Shown here: one piece after another, positions 34,579 through 44,663 of the stretch
Layout of the letters: each line of letters begins with the position of its first letter
How positions within the stretch are numbered: the stretch's first letter is position 1
Origin: an uncultured Latescibacterota bacterium
GTDB taxonomy: Bacteria; Latescibacterota; UBA2968
NCBI GenBank assembly: GCA_958295785.1
Contig: OY282377.1
Location: 262,394 to 326,393, forward strand
Reading direction: 5' to 3'
DNA: 64,000 bases
Position numbers and translations under genes: made by a program
The notes under the pieces: model-generated
The model's database searches: none
Told to the model about the DNA's origin: nothing
The model's input: only the letters and a program-made list of their open reading frames with translations

Positions 34579-35910
34579 GTGTTGATCCATAGAGAAGCGA
34601 AAAGAGACATTCCGGTTGTGGAAAACGTGGATGTCGTTGTCTGTGGCGGTGGGCCAGCCGGTATTGCGGCTGCGATTGCGTGTGCGCGGCAAGGGGCAAG
34701 GACGCGATTGATCGAGTTACACGGTTGCCTAGGCGGTGTTTGGACGACGGGCGCGCTGAGTTGGATCATCGATTCCGCGGACAAGCCCGGCATCATGGCG
34801 GAGATCACGGCCCGGCTCGACGCCCGGGAAGCGCGCAGTCTTCGCGTGCAGGGTGGAAAGAACTACGCGTACGATGTCGAAGAGATGAAGTTGCTTCTCG
34901 ATGAGATGTGTGTCGAGGCGGGGGTCGAAATTCGGCTGCTGACGCGCGTGGTTGGCGCGGCGTGCGACAGCGAAAATAGACTTTCAGTCGTGGTTACAGA
35001 GTCCAAAACCGGGCGCGAGGCGTGGCACGCACTGGCTTTTATTGACGCAACGGGTGACGGTGATTTGGGGGCCGTTTCCGGATGCGGGTTCGATGTAGGT
35101 CACCCGGAAACCGGAGATGTCCAACCGATGAGTTTGATGGCGTTGATCACCGGGTTGCAGTTCGATCAGATCGAACCTTATGTAGGCGGGTCTATGACAG
35201 AGCCGAAGCAACGACTCAGCGCGTTGATGCACGAGATCGGTGTTCCGCCTTCTTATGGTCACCCGACATTATTTCGCATCAGGGACACTTTGTTCGCGCT
35301 TATGGGCAATCATCAATACGGCGTGAAATGCGACGATGCCCAGGCGATCACAGAGGCGACGATCCGCGCGCGTCGGGAGATTCATACACAAGTGGTTGCC
35401 TTGCGCGCACGCGGCGGGGTATGGTCGAATATGCGCGTGGTGTCAACAGGCGCGCAGATTGGCATTCGGGAAGGGCGGCGGCTTCGCGGACGATATGAGG
35501 TGACAGGGACGGATATCCTCCATGGCGTGCGGTTCGAGGATGCTGTCTGCCGGGTCACGATGGGTATTGACGTACACTCGACTGACCCGGCAAAAACAAA
35601 GACCGTAGAGGCCAAGCCGCACCGGTCACGACCTTATGACATTCCGCTCAGGGCGCTGATCGCACGGGATGTAGATGGGCTGCTTATGGCGGGCCGTTGC
35701 ATAAGCGGGGATTTTATCGCACATTCGAGCTACCGGGTGACTGGAAACGCCGTGGCAATGGGCCAGGCCGCTGGCGTTTGTGCAGCCAAATCCGCGCTGT
35801 CGGATAGGTTGCCCCATGAAGTCCCGTGGCGCGAGGTCAAAGCGGATCTCGACGCGATCAATACTGGCGCAGACAAAACGAGTGAAAAAAATATGGGATG
35901 CGCATTCTGA
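34579..35910 (+). CDS. FAD-dependent oxidoreductase (FAD_oxidored type)
   Basis: 443 residues starting at a GTG with GAGGAGG upstream. The N-terminal dinucleotide motif VVVCGGGPAGIAAAIACARQG is followed by the acidic strand end LIELHGCLGG, which may hold the flavin-linking region. FIDATGDGDLGAVSGC in the middle and VDGLLMAGRCISGDFIAHSSYRV near the end are the other FAD contacts of this family. Such enzymes oxidise small molecules of various kinds, and the substrate is not visible here. The acidic/Lys-rich tail ends just before the smc promoter. Confidence 0.85.
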   Translation: MLIHREAKRDIPVVENVDVVVCGGGPAGIAAAIACARQGARTRLIELHGCLGGVWTTGALSWIIDSADKPGIMAEITARLDAREARSLRVQGGKNYAYDVEEMKLLLDEMCVEAGVEIRLLTRVVGAACDSENRLSVVVTESKTGREAWHALAFIDATGDGDLGAVSGCGFDVGHPETGDVQPMSLMALITGLQFDQIEPYVGGSMTEPKQRLSALMHEIGVPPSYGHPTLFRIRDTLFALMGNHQYGVKCDDAQAITEATIRARREIHTQVVALRARGGVWSNMRVVSTGAQIGIREGRRLRGRYEVTGTDILHGVRFEDAVCRVTMGIDVHSTDPAKTKTVEAKPHRSRPYDIPLRALIARDVDGLLMAGRCISGDFIAHSSYRVTGNAVAMGQAAGVCAAKSALSDRLPHEVPWREVKADLDAINTGADKTSEKNMGCAF

Positions 35911-36055
35911 CTGTTCCGAAAAACAAACCTATCAATGCCTTTGCGATGGGGGAAGTGTTCGGGACGCTGGATCGACCCTTGAAGAAGTTCGCAATTTTTT
36001 TTGATGATCAAACTTCCGCAAAATTCCAAAGACCATTGGCACACCACTTTTCGTC

Positions 36056-36084
36056 TTGACGATTGGCACAAGATATAGTATTAT
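36056..36084 (+). promoter_or_regulatory. Sigma-70-type promoter for smc
   Basis: TTGACG and TATTAT with a 17-base spacer; the leader to the smc start is about 180 bases and contains no other gene. The rest of 35911-36271 shows nothing further. Confidence 0.7.
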
Positions 36085-36271
36085 AGCCGCGTATTACAAC
36101 CCTCTCCTCTACAAAATGTAGTTCCCCAACTCTCCCCAAGCGGCGGTTTGTAAATGCCGTTCCCGGTTTTTCCCCCTCTGTTGGCGCGTCAGCGTTCTGA
36201 CCCTATCATATCCCCCTGTTTTTTCGCGCTTTGTGTTCTCAATTCCCCTGTTTTGCGTAGGAGGTCCCGCG

Positions 36272-39200
36272 TTGTATCTGACTCGTTTGCAAGCACTGGG
36301 TTTTAAGTCCTTTGCCCAAAAACTCGATATGCCCTTCCAAAAAGGCATTACGTGTGTTGTGGGGCCAAATGGCTGTGGCAAGTCCAATGTGGTCGATGCG
36401 CTGCGCTGGGCACTGGGCGAACAGCGTCCTCGATCACTGCGGAGTGGCAGTATGGGCGAAGTTATTTTTTCTGGAACGCGCTCGCGCAAGCCGCTCGGTA
36501 TGGCCGAAGTCTCGCTCACCTTGGACAATTCTCAAAAAGTTTTGCCCACTGAATTTTCAGAAGTGACCCTGACCCGCCGGTTGTTCCGATCCGGCGAGAG
36601 CGATTACTTGATCAACAAAATTCCGTGCCGTCTGAAAGACATTCAAAACCTGCTGATGGACACCGGGCTGGGCACGCAATCTTCTTATGTGATCGAACAG
36701 GGCATGGTGGATGAGATCATCAGCGACAATGCCGAAGAACGCCGCCGATGCTTTGAAGAGGCCGCCGGTGTGACGCGGTATAAAATCCGCCGCAAGTCCG
36801 CGTGGAACCGGCTCATCGCCGTGCGACAAGACCTCCAGCGCATGGAAGACTGGCTCGGGGAAATCCAACGCCAGGTCACGTCGCTCCAGCGGCAGGAGCG
36901 CAAGGCGCGGCTCTACAAAGCCCTGTCGGACGAAGTGCGCGACCTCGAAGTCAAATTGGCGCGGTTTCAATATTTTGAGTTGGCGGACAAAGCCGTGCCC
37001 CTGCGCGAGGAAATGGTTTTTATCCGAGAAGATGTCGAAATTTCCGAAACCCAAATGACCACCCTCGAAGCCAAGATCGAGGAAATGCGCGCCGAACTGG
37101 CAGATCGAGACCGGGCCCTGGCCCAAGCCAATGCCGAGATCGCGCAGCACGTCGAGCGCGTGCATCGCAAGGACCGCGAGATAGGGGTTGCACGCGAAGA
37201 GGTGCGCGGCATGCGCGCTTTTTTGGAACGCGCCGACCAGCAGCAAATATCGCTGAAAGCGCGGCTTGCCAGCGCCCAAAAAGGCCAGAAAGCCGCGGAG
37301 GAAGACCGGCGAACCACCGCACAAAAGCTCGAAGCCGCGGAATCGAATCTCGAAACGAAAGCCGCCGATCTCGAATCGAACACCCGCAATCTGGATGCCC
37401 AACGCGCGCAGGTGGATGCACAGAAAGCCCAACTGATGAATCTGTTGCGCCAAAGCAGCGAGCAGGGCAAACGCCTCGAGCGCATGCAGGTCGAGCGCGA
37501 GGGCATTGTGCAGCGGCAGGCGCGGTTGACCAAAGACATCGAGCGCGTGGCTGCGCGCCGCATCGAGGCCGATGAAATTGCCCAGCGGTCCGCCGAACAG
37601 ATCGCCGCGGTTGAGGGTCGAGTTGCCCAACGCACCGCAGAACGCGCCCAACACATCGCGGAGCGAGATCGCTGTGTGGCAAAGCGAGATGAACAGGTCG
37701 AATCGCGCAATCGCTTGCAGGCACGCATCGAAGCCGATCAAGCGCGGGTCGCCCTGCTTCAAAAATTGCGCGAGGGTTTTGAGGGCTATTCCAAAGGCGT
37801 GCGCGCTTTGGCTGTGGATTCGCCCTTTTCCAATCGCATCCAAGGCGTTGTGGCCGACATGGTCGATGTCGCGCCCGAATACGTCACCGCCATTGAAGCC
37901 GCGCTGGGGAGGGCGTTGGAATGTTTGATCGTGCGCGATACCGACGAGGCGCGTTGGGCCATTGATTTTCTTCGAGAAGGCGAACACGGCGCCGCGGCTT
38001 TTTTGCCCATTGAGCGCATCGTCCAAGCCAATGGTGTGCCGCGTGACTTGCCCAATGGGAAGGGCGTCGTGGGCTGGGCGAGCGACCTATTGGCCCCGCA
38101 ACGCGATGAACGCGGCGCCGCATCCGCGCTGTTGCGCCACACCTTGCTCGTTCAAGACGCGCAGACCGCGCTGATGCACAGCGATGCGATGCGCGTCATG
38201 GGCGTTGAGATGGTCACGCTCAGCGGCGAGGTGTTTGCCGCAGATGGCACGGTTTACGGCGGCGCAGATGCGACTTCGGAATCGGGCCTTATTGGCCGGC
38301 AGCAACAAATTGACGATCTCGAATCGGCCATTGCATCCGCACAATCCGAGCTTTTAACGTGCGAAACACAGGTGGCATGCACGGTCAAAACGCTCGACGA
38401 ACACCTCGCGCAAATCGAGGCGTGTGATCGCGCCTTGGCCGGTTTGCACAACCGCCGGGCGGGTCTTCAGCGGGATCGGCAAAATGCCGAGACAGAAGCC
38501 AAACGCCAGGCCCGTGCCGCGACCGAACTCGACAGCGAGACCGCGCAACTGGCCGAGCGCGAAAGCGAACTCGCGCAACTCATCGCCCAAGCAACCGGGG
38601 CACAAGGCGCGCTCGACGCCAAACGCCAGGCCCTTGAAGATGCGGTTCGCCGCGCAGATGCGGACTTGCGAAAAAAGGAAAACCAGCGGCGCGTGTTGCA
38701 AGATGGCGTGGCCGCTGAGCGCGTGGCGATAGCTTCTTTGCGAGAGCGCATCGAAAGTCTCGCGCAGGAATCGGCGCGCCTGTTGCGCGAACAAGAGGCG
38801 ATAGCCCGCGAAATTGAGCGATTGGGCAGCGAGGCCGCTGGGAGCGAAAAACGCAAACGCGCACGCGAGGAAAATATCCGGATCGCATCGGGCGAACTCG
38901 AGATTTTGCACAAGCAACAGACTCAGATTGAGCAAAAACGCGATGTCCAAGCCCACGGGCAACACGAAATCGTCGTGGCGACGCGTGCGATGGAAGAAAA
39001 TTTGCGAAAAAAAAATCGCCGCACCACACACCACCGCGAGCGATTGAGTGAACTTCAGGTCGCTATGGCGCGCATGAAAGAGCGCGGCGAAGGGCTTATT
39101 CAACGCATCAAGCGCGATTACGAGGTCGATATTGCCGAACAAGGGCGGCTTTCCGATCCCGAATTTGGCGCGGATATGACGGAGAAAAAGGCGCGGGAAC

Positions 39201-39886
39201 TGCAAGAGCGTTTGCGGCGCATGGGGTCTGTGAACTTGGCCGCGCTCGAAGAGTACGAAGTGCAAAAAGAGCGGTTTGAATTTCTCACGCGCCAACGAGA
39301 CGATCTCTTGGAGGCCGAGGAAATCGTCAAGCGCACCATCAAGCGCATCGACCGCACGGCGCGCCAACGTTTTCTCAATACCTTTGGTCGCATTCGGGAG
39401 AACTTCCAAAACACATTTCAGGAATTTTTTGAAGGCGGCGAAGCGGACCTGACCATGCCCTCGGATGAAGACCCCCTCGAAGCCCCCATCGTGATTACCG
39501 CGCGGCCATGGGGCAAACGCCTTCAGAGCATCAATCTGCTTTCGGGCGGGGAGCGTGCGCTGACGGCCATTGCCCTGCTTTTTGCCATTTATTTGGTGAA
39601 ACCCAGTCCCTTTTGCGTTCTCGACGAGGTGGATGCCCCCCTCGACGACGCCAATATCGCGCGCTTTGTCAAGGTGATCCAAAAATTCTCTGCCCAATCG
39701 CAGTTCATTGTCGTCACCCACAACAAAGGGACGATGGAATCCGGCGAAACCCTGCACGGCGTGACAATGGAAGAACCCGGCGTGTCGCGGCTCGTTTCCG
39801 TCAGGATGTCCCAAGAAGGCGAAGACCGAGTCGATGAGGTCGCCGCGCTCACCGAAGTTGTGGCACAACCCGCGGATGATGATTGA
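36272..39886 (+). CDS. smc: Chromosome segregation protein SMC
   Basis: 1204 residues starting at TTG (36272), chosen because AGGAGG lies seven bases upstream and the protein then begins with YLTRLQALGFKSF, the normal SMC start. Walker A is GPNGCGKSNVVDALRWALGE; the hinge is near residues 510-670 (FSNRIQGVVADMVDV, GGADATSESGLIGRQ), set between two very long coiled coils rich in Ala/Glu/Arg; the C-terminal head has the signature LLSGGERALTAIALLFA and the Walker B FCVLDEVDAPLDDANIARF. SMC dimers compact and separate chromosomes with ScpA/ScpB. The terminator follows directly, so it is transcribed alone. Confidence 0.97.
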   Translation: MYLTRLQALGFKSFAQKLDMPFQKGITCVVGPNGCGKSNVVDALRWALGEQRPRSLRSGSMGEVIFSGTRSRKPLGMAEVSLTLDNSQKVLPTEFSEVTLTRRLFRSGESDYLINKIPCRLKDIQNLLMDTGLGTQSSYVIEQGMVDEIISDNAEERRRCFEEAAGVTRYKIRRKSAWNRLIAVRQDLQRMEDWLGEIQRQVTSLQRQERKARLYKALSDEVRDLEVKLARFQYFELADKAVPLREEMVFIREDVEISETQMTTLEAKIEEMRAELADRDRALAQANAEIAQHVERVHRKDREIGVAREEVRGMRAFLERADQQQISLKARLASAQKGQKAAEEDRRTTAQKLEAAESNLETKAADLESNTRNLDAQRAQVDAQKAQLMNLLRQSSEQGKRLERMQVEREGIVQRQARLTKDIERVAARRIEADEIAQRSAEQIAAVEGRVAQRTAERAQHIAERDRCVAKRDEQVESRNRLQARIEADQARVALLQKLREGFEGYSKGVRALAVDSPFSNRIQGVVADMVDVAPEYVTAIEAALGRALECLIVRDTDEARWAIDFLREGEHGAAAFLPIERIVQANGVPRDLPNGKGVVGWASDLLAPQRDERGAASALLRHTLLVQDAQTALMHSDAMRVMGVEMVTLSGEVFAADGTVYGGADATSESGLIGRQQQIDDLESAIASAQSELLTCETQVACTVKTLDEHLAQIEACDRALAGLHNRRAGLQRDRQNAETEAKRQARAATELDSETAQLAERESELAQLIAQATGAQGALDAKRQALEDAVRRADADLRKKENQRRVLQDGVAAERVAIASLRERIESLAQESARLLREQEAIAREIERLGSEAAGSEKRKRAREENIRIASGELEILHKQQTQIEQKRDVQAHGQHEIVVATRAMEENLRKKNRRTTHHRERLSELQVAMARMKERGEGLIQRIKRDYEVDIAEQGRLSDPEFGADMTEKKARELQERLRRMGSVNLAALEEYEVQKERFEFLTRQRDDLLEAEEIVKRTIKRIDRTARQRFLNTFGRIRENFQNTFQEFFEGGEADLTMPSDEDPLEAPIVITARPWGKRLQSINLLSGGERALTAIALLFAIYLVKPSPFCVLDEVDAPLDDANIARFVKVIQKFSAQSQFIVVTHNKGTMESGETLHGVTMEEPGVSRLVSVRMSQEGEDRVDEVAALTEVVAQPADDD

Positions 39887-39907
39887 TCGTTTGAGGTATT
39901 GTGAACA

Positions 39908-39947
39908 AAGGGCGACGGCGCGTACCGTCGCCCTTTTATTTTTTTCT
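39908..39947 (+). terminator. Rho-independent terminator after smc
   Basis: AAGGGCGACGG pairs with CCGTCGCCCTT around a 6-base loop, followed by a T-rich tail. Confidence 0.85.
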
Positions 39948-40046
39948 AAAGCGCGTATATTTAGGCAGAATGACAATTCAGTCGTTGCCCATCTGAAAGC
40001 GAACTGCTTGGGGTTGGGCGGAACGGAGCCCCTTTGGAGATTTCCA

Positions 40047-41081
40047 ATGCAAAAGCGATTGCGTGCGAAATGCCTGTGTCCAATGCGATATCTCGTTCTC
40101 TCCGTTCTGGTTTTGTTTTTTGCGTGTGGCCCACGGCCCGCCGAGATCAAGGTTGCGACCTACAATATCTATTGGCTTGACGATGGCATTTCCGATGCGC
40201 GCAAAGCGCGGTTGCAAACGGTGGTGCGCGAACTCGATGCCGACATCATCGGCTTTCAGGGAATCCAATCGAAGGTCGCACTCGCGCGCATTTTGCCCGA
40301 TAATTATACGATTGGCATGGTGGATGATCCCGATGCCTTGCAAGAACTCGCTATCGCCGTGCGCGCCCCGCTGGAGATTGCCGATCTCAAAATGGTATTT
40401 CCAGAAAAAGTACACGACCGCGCATTTCCCCAAACGAGCGATTTGCTCCAAGCTTATGTGGAGGGGTATAGTCGCCGCTTGATTGTGCTGGTTCACCACG
40501 CCAAGTCGCGGGCAAGTGGTCGGGCTGAAACCGATCCGCGCAGAGAAGAAAGCGCGACGATGATTACGCGCTATCTGTCCAGCCGCGTAAAATACGACCA
40601 TATTGTGTTGCTCGGGGATTTTAATGACAACCCCGATGACCGCTCGCTCAATATTCTCGAATCCGGCGACCCAGCCGCGTCTGCTGGAATTGACGACGCG
40701 CCCGATGCGTTTCTCTACAACACGTCCGAAGCCCTGTTGGAAAAGGACTATTGCTCTCACGGATACAATCATCTCTACGACAAAATCGAAAGCGACACCT
40801 TTGACCCCGCGGTTCCGGGCGCACGCGCAGAGAACAATAAGTGGCGGGGAAAGCCCCACGATTTTCTGCGCGAGGTCGAGGTCAAAGCGATCCTTTTTGA
40901 TCAAATCCTCGTTTCCCAAAATCTGCGGGAGCACGTCGTCGAATCGGGCGTTTTCACGCACGCGGAAGCCGTTAGAGGCAGCCGCTCGCGCATTCGCCTT
41001 TACGGCGATGAGGTCGTTTATACAAACCGCGGCAGCTTTGCTTCGGATCACGTCCCCGTGTGGACGATTTTGAAATTTTAA
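40047..41081 (+). CDS. Endonuclease/exonuclease/phosphatase-fold lipoprotein
   Basis: 344 residues from the ATG at 40047 (GGAGA upstream). The N-terminus has a lipoprotein signal ending LVLFFAC. The fold is clear: IKVATYNIYWL, LIVLVHHAKS, IVLLGDFNDNPDD with the Asp/Asn pair and the final SDHVPVWTI with the catalytic His. The usual Glu of the QE motif is missing: the matching place reads GFQGIQSK. That would remove one metal ligand, so activity may be altered or shifted to another acid. Likely outside the cytoplasm; substrate unknown. Confidence 0.8.
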   Translation: MQKRLRAKCLCPMRYLVLSVLVLFFACGPRPAEIKVATYNIYWLDDGISDARKARLQTVVRELDADIIGFQGIQSKVALARILPDNYTIGMVDDPDALQELAIAVRAPLEIADLKMVFPEKVHDRAFPQTSDLLQAYVEGYSRRLIVLVHHAKSRASGRAETDPRREESATMITRYLSSRVKYDHIVLLGDFNDNPDDRSLNILESGDPAASAGIDDAPDAFLYNTSEALLEKDYCSHGYNHLYDKIESDTFDPAVPGARAENNKWRGKPHDFLREVEVKAILFDQILVSQNLREHVVESGVFTHAEAVRGSRSRIRLYGDEVVYTNRGSFASDHVPVWTILKF

Positions 41082-41107
41082 TTGCGGGCAGGGCACAGAG
41101 GAAACAA

Positions 41108-41320
41108 ATGCCAAAAGGGAATCAGCCACTCGCAGAGGTATTCGGTCATTTGCCGACAGATTTTAGCAAAGTCGTTTACACAAAATTCTCAGACGCATTG
41201 AACGCGATAACGCGCCCAAAAGTTGGGAAGATCGCAGATTTTATGAAATTGCTTCAGTCAAAGGTAGATGAGAAACAGGAATTGCCGCCAACGAATAGAA
41301 CGATTGAAAACCCATTTTGA
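41108..41320 (+). CDS. Small protein of unknown function (70 aa)
   Basis: ATG at 41108 with AGAGGAAA upstream. The sequence is mixed helix, with a central FSKVVYTKFSDALNAI and a basic C-terminal part. No family recognised. It ends 11 bases before the start of the broken adenine methylase and is probably its partner in one message. It could be a regulator or restriction-related accessory, but that is a guess. Confidence 0.5.
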   Translation: MPKGNQPLAEVFGHLPTDFSKVVYTKFSDALNAITRPKVGKIADFMKLLQSKVDEKQELPPTNRTIENPF

Positions 41321-41693
41321 AGGGTAGTCGCATGCAAAAATTGCTGTTTGATGACGCTGAGTTTAAGTCTTTCAGTGCAGGCAAAGAAGACTCCTTAAAG
41401 GCGGTCAATGTCGCATCTGTCCCTCGGCGAAGTCCGTTTCGGTATCCCGGGGGAAAAACATGGTTTGTTCCCCGGCTGCGAGAATGGCTTTGCAGGCATG
41501 CAAAGCACAACGTCGGTAAACGCCCCAGGCTGATGGTAGAGCCTTTTGCCGGGGGCGGTATCATCTCTTTAACGGCAATTTTTGAGAACTTAGTTGAAAC
41601 TTCGTTGATGGTTGAACTCGACGCAGAGGTCGCGGCTGTATGGCAAACAATTATTGCTGGTGAAGCAGAATGGCTTGCCGAAAGAATACTAAA

Positions 41694-42785
41694 TAGGACT
41701 TACGCATGCTGAGTTAAAAAAGGGTGCAATTCCGTAAAATTTATCACTTTGAGGAGGTGTCAATGCGCCAACCGACGCGTTTGGATTACTGTCAGTATCT
41801 GCTTAGCAGTCCCCTCAACTATACGCTGACCCATTTCGCCGACCATAGCGAAGGGTTCAGTCATGATATGATCAACCGCTATCTCGCCGGTGATCGTATC
41901 CCGCCCCGCTTGGTGTGGGAACACGTCAAAGACCACATCGCGTTGACGCCTGAAGGCTATGTGATCTTTGATGACACGGTTTTAGACAAGCGACACGCAC
42001 GCAAGATCGCGTTAGTGCGCCGTCAATATAGCGGCAACGCCCAAGGCGTCATCAACGGCATCGGGGTGGTCACCTGTGTCTATGTCAATCCGCAACAGGA
42101 TCGGTTCTGGCTGATTGACTATCGGATTTATGACCCGCAAGGCGATGGCAAAACCAAATTGGATCATCTCAAGGACATGCTCTCTGGGTTGGTCTATCAG
42201 AAGGACCTTCCTTTTACCGGGGTCTTGATGGACAGTTGGTATGCGACCAAAACGGTCATGCTACACATAGAGCAGATGCAAAAAACCTATTCTTGTCCCC
42301 TCAAGACGAACCGGCGCGTGGACGAGTAGGCAGGCACAATCCCCTACCAGCGCGTAGATAGCTTAACTTGGACGAAAGCGGAGCGCAAACAAGGCAAGTC
42401 AATTAAAATCAGAGGGTTTCCCAAAGACCACAAAGTGAAATTATTCCGGGTGGCGTCTGCTGCCAGACGCACGGCGTATGTCGTGACCAACGACCATGCT
42501 CAAAACGATTCTTCAGTGGTACAACAGGTGTGTCACCAAAGATGGAAAATTGAGCAATTTCACCGCGAAGTCAAACAAGTGACCGGGCTTGAAAAGTGTC
42601 AATGTCGGTTGGCACGCATTGTACGAAATCATATTGGGTGTGCGATGTTAGTTTGGATAAGACTCGAGCAGGTGGCCTATCAAACAGGACAAACCATTTA
42701 TCAAGTCAAATACCGAGGGCTGGCTGACTTCTTGAGACAACAACTCAAAGCACCTCATATTCCAATGGTGATTGCGTAAGTCCTA
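41694..42785 (+). mobile_element. IS701-like insertion sequence, copy 3
   Basis: 1092 bp, ends TAGGACTTACGC / GCGTAAGTCCTA, flanked by a perfect 5-bp repeat CTAAA (41689-41693, 42786-42790). Same element as at 3295 and 4761. Confidence 0.92.
41763..42779 (+). pseudogene. IS701-like transposase with premature stop, copy 3
   Basis: The reading equals copies 1 and 2 until RRVD; there GAT-GAG of copy 1 has become GAG-TAG, giving a stop at 42327-42329 with no shift of frame. The rest stays open to 42779 and includes WKIEQFHREVKQ. The middle Asp motif reads VLMDSWYATK. This copy cannot make full-length enzyme and depends on the others. Confidence 0.88.
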
Positions 42786-43156
42786 CTAAACTTTAAAATG
42801 TCGAAGGAAAACGCCATCGCTGAGATCAATACAAAGAGGAGATTAAAAAAAGAAAAAGCGTTTCAAACCATCGTAAAAAACCGGATGTCTCACGGTGGCA
42901 TTTTGGCGGCAGGTGCCGGGTTTCTAAAGCATGGGGAATCGGGCAAAGGCGTGCTTTCGCGCTGGTATCCCACCACGCTTGCCAAGCGTCTGCGAGCCAT
43001 TCATCTGGTGCGAGATAAATTGCGTTTTGAGCACGGAGACGCATTTCGCGTATTGGAACGATATAAGGATGATGAAGATATCGTATTTTTTTTTGATCCT
43101 CCCTATACCGCTGGTGGCAAGAAAGCGGGGAATCGGCTTTATACCCACTTTGAATA

Positions 43157-44346
43157 CTCCGTAAATTAAATAATTTGGAATTTCAATTATTTCAAGGAGG
43201 CGTTCGCATGCCCAAACAACACGTCCAACTCACCCCCACAGACCGAGATACTTTGACCGCCTTGATCACCAAAGGAGACCAAAAAGCCCGAATCTACAAA
43301 CGCGCCTTGGGCTTGCTTGAACTTGACCGAGGCAAAACCTACACCCAAGTGGCTCAAACCCTCGGCATGACCGGGCAGACCCTGAGCAATTGGGCAAAGA
43401 AATACCGCACCCTCGGCTTGGATGGCCTCAAAGATGCCCCGCGGCCAGGACGCCCGGTGGAGATGACCGGCAAGCAACGGGCCCAAATCACCGCCTTGGC
43501 CTGTTCAACCCCCCCGGCAGGCCATGGCAGATGGACGTTGCGCCTCTTGGCGGATCAGTGCGTGGCATTGGGCTCTTGTGAGCATCTCTCACACACGCAT
43601 GTCAAGACGATTCTAAAAAAAACGAATTGAAGCCCCACTTGAAGAAAACCTGGTGCATCAGCAAAGTGGATGCGTCCTTTCTCGCACGCATGGAAGCCTT
43701 GCTTTGGCTGTATGACCAACCTTATGATCCCAACGTTCCTGTGGTCTGCTTTGATGAACGTCCTTGTTTTCTCATCGGACAAGTCCTGGATCCCTTGCCC
43801 CTGACAACAGGCCAAGTGACTAAAGAACATGATGCCTATACCAAACACGGCTCGCGTGCGCTGTTGGCTGCCATTGAGCCTTTAACCGGCAAACGGCTTG
43901 CCGAAATCTATCCCCGGCGCACGATGAAGGAATACACCCACTTTTGTCAGGCGCTGACACAGCATTGGCCACAGGCGGAGAAAATCCGCTTGGTGCAAGA
44001 CAATCTCAACACGCATACCCGCCATGCCTTCTATCGTTACTTGCCAGCCGATGAGGCGTTTGCCCTCGCGCAGAAGTTTGAGTTCTTCTTTACTCCCAAG
44101 TCGGCGAGTTGGTTGAACATGATCGAGATCGAATTTTCGGCTCTGGCGCGAGGATGTTTGAATAGGCGCATTGCGACGCAGGCGGAACTGCGCCGGGAAG
44201 TTTTGGCCTTCTTTCAGGAGCGGGAGGCCAAGGGTATCCCCTTGAATTGGCAGTTCACTTTGCCCAAGGCCAGAGACAAGATGAATACCCATTATCAACG
44301 CGTTTATCCAGACAATTCAAAACTTAGAATAACTTAATTTACAGAG
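43157..44346 (+). mobile_element. IS630-family insertion sequence, copy 2
   Basis: 1190 bp between TA dinucleotides (43155-43156 and 44347-44348); the left end has one change from copy 1 (CTCCG for CTCTG). It lies within the adenine methylase gene. Confidence 0.9.
43208..44337 (+). CDS. IS630 transposase, copy 2, orfA and orfB
   Basis: orfA 43208-43630 and orfB read to 44337, joined by the same A8 slippage run at 43615-43622 as in copy 1. Motifs CFDERPC, VQDNLNTH and IEIEFSAL are intact. It differs from copy 1 at about a dozen residues (for instance LSN for LSH in orfA), and no stop is gained, so it may be active. Confidence 0.9.
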
Positions 44347-44663
44347 TATTGAATTAGACCACAACGCTCTTTTCGCGGCGTGTGAAAAGATAAAAGGCGA
44401 TTTTATCATGACCTATGACAATGCAGATGAAGTGAGAGGACTCGCGCGAAAGCACGGGTTCATGGCTAAGCCTATTCCCATGAAAAATACGCACCACGCG
44501 GCGATGACTGAACTCGTCATTGGAAGAGACTTGGCGTGGATGAATGGCATTGATCGGGTGAAACTGGAAACGACAAAAACGAGAAGTGATGGATGATCAC
44601 CAAAATGTGGGACACGCCGACCCTCTCGTGCGCGTCGCGCTTCACAAAGACAATGGTGGATAT

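Larger units (their letters stand above)
41332..44596 (+). pseudogene. Dam-type (D12 class) adenine DNA methylase broken by two ISs
   Basis: Three pieces of one gene are visible. The first (41332-41693) has the SAM-site start SPFRYPGGKTWFVPRLREW and VEPFAGGGIISL. The second (42791-43154) has the catalytic FFFDPPYTAGGKKAG. The third (44354-44596) has FIMTYDNADEVRGLARKHGF. Removing the IS701-like copy with its CTAAA duplication joins pieces one and two exactly in frame. The IS630 copy breaks piece two after HFEY; plain TA removal there gives a stop, whereas joining GAA to TTA restores HFELDHN. The intact enzyme would have about 320 residues and methylate adenine in a short target such as GATC-like sites, as the class does. 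Confidence 0.85.

Noticed and set aside
36557-38026. 489-codon minus-strand open frame, and 38354-40150
   Set aside because: Antisense shadows of the smc coiled coils, with no domain and no start site.
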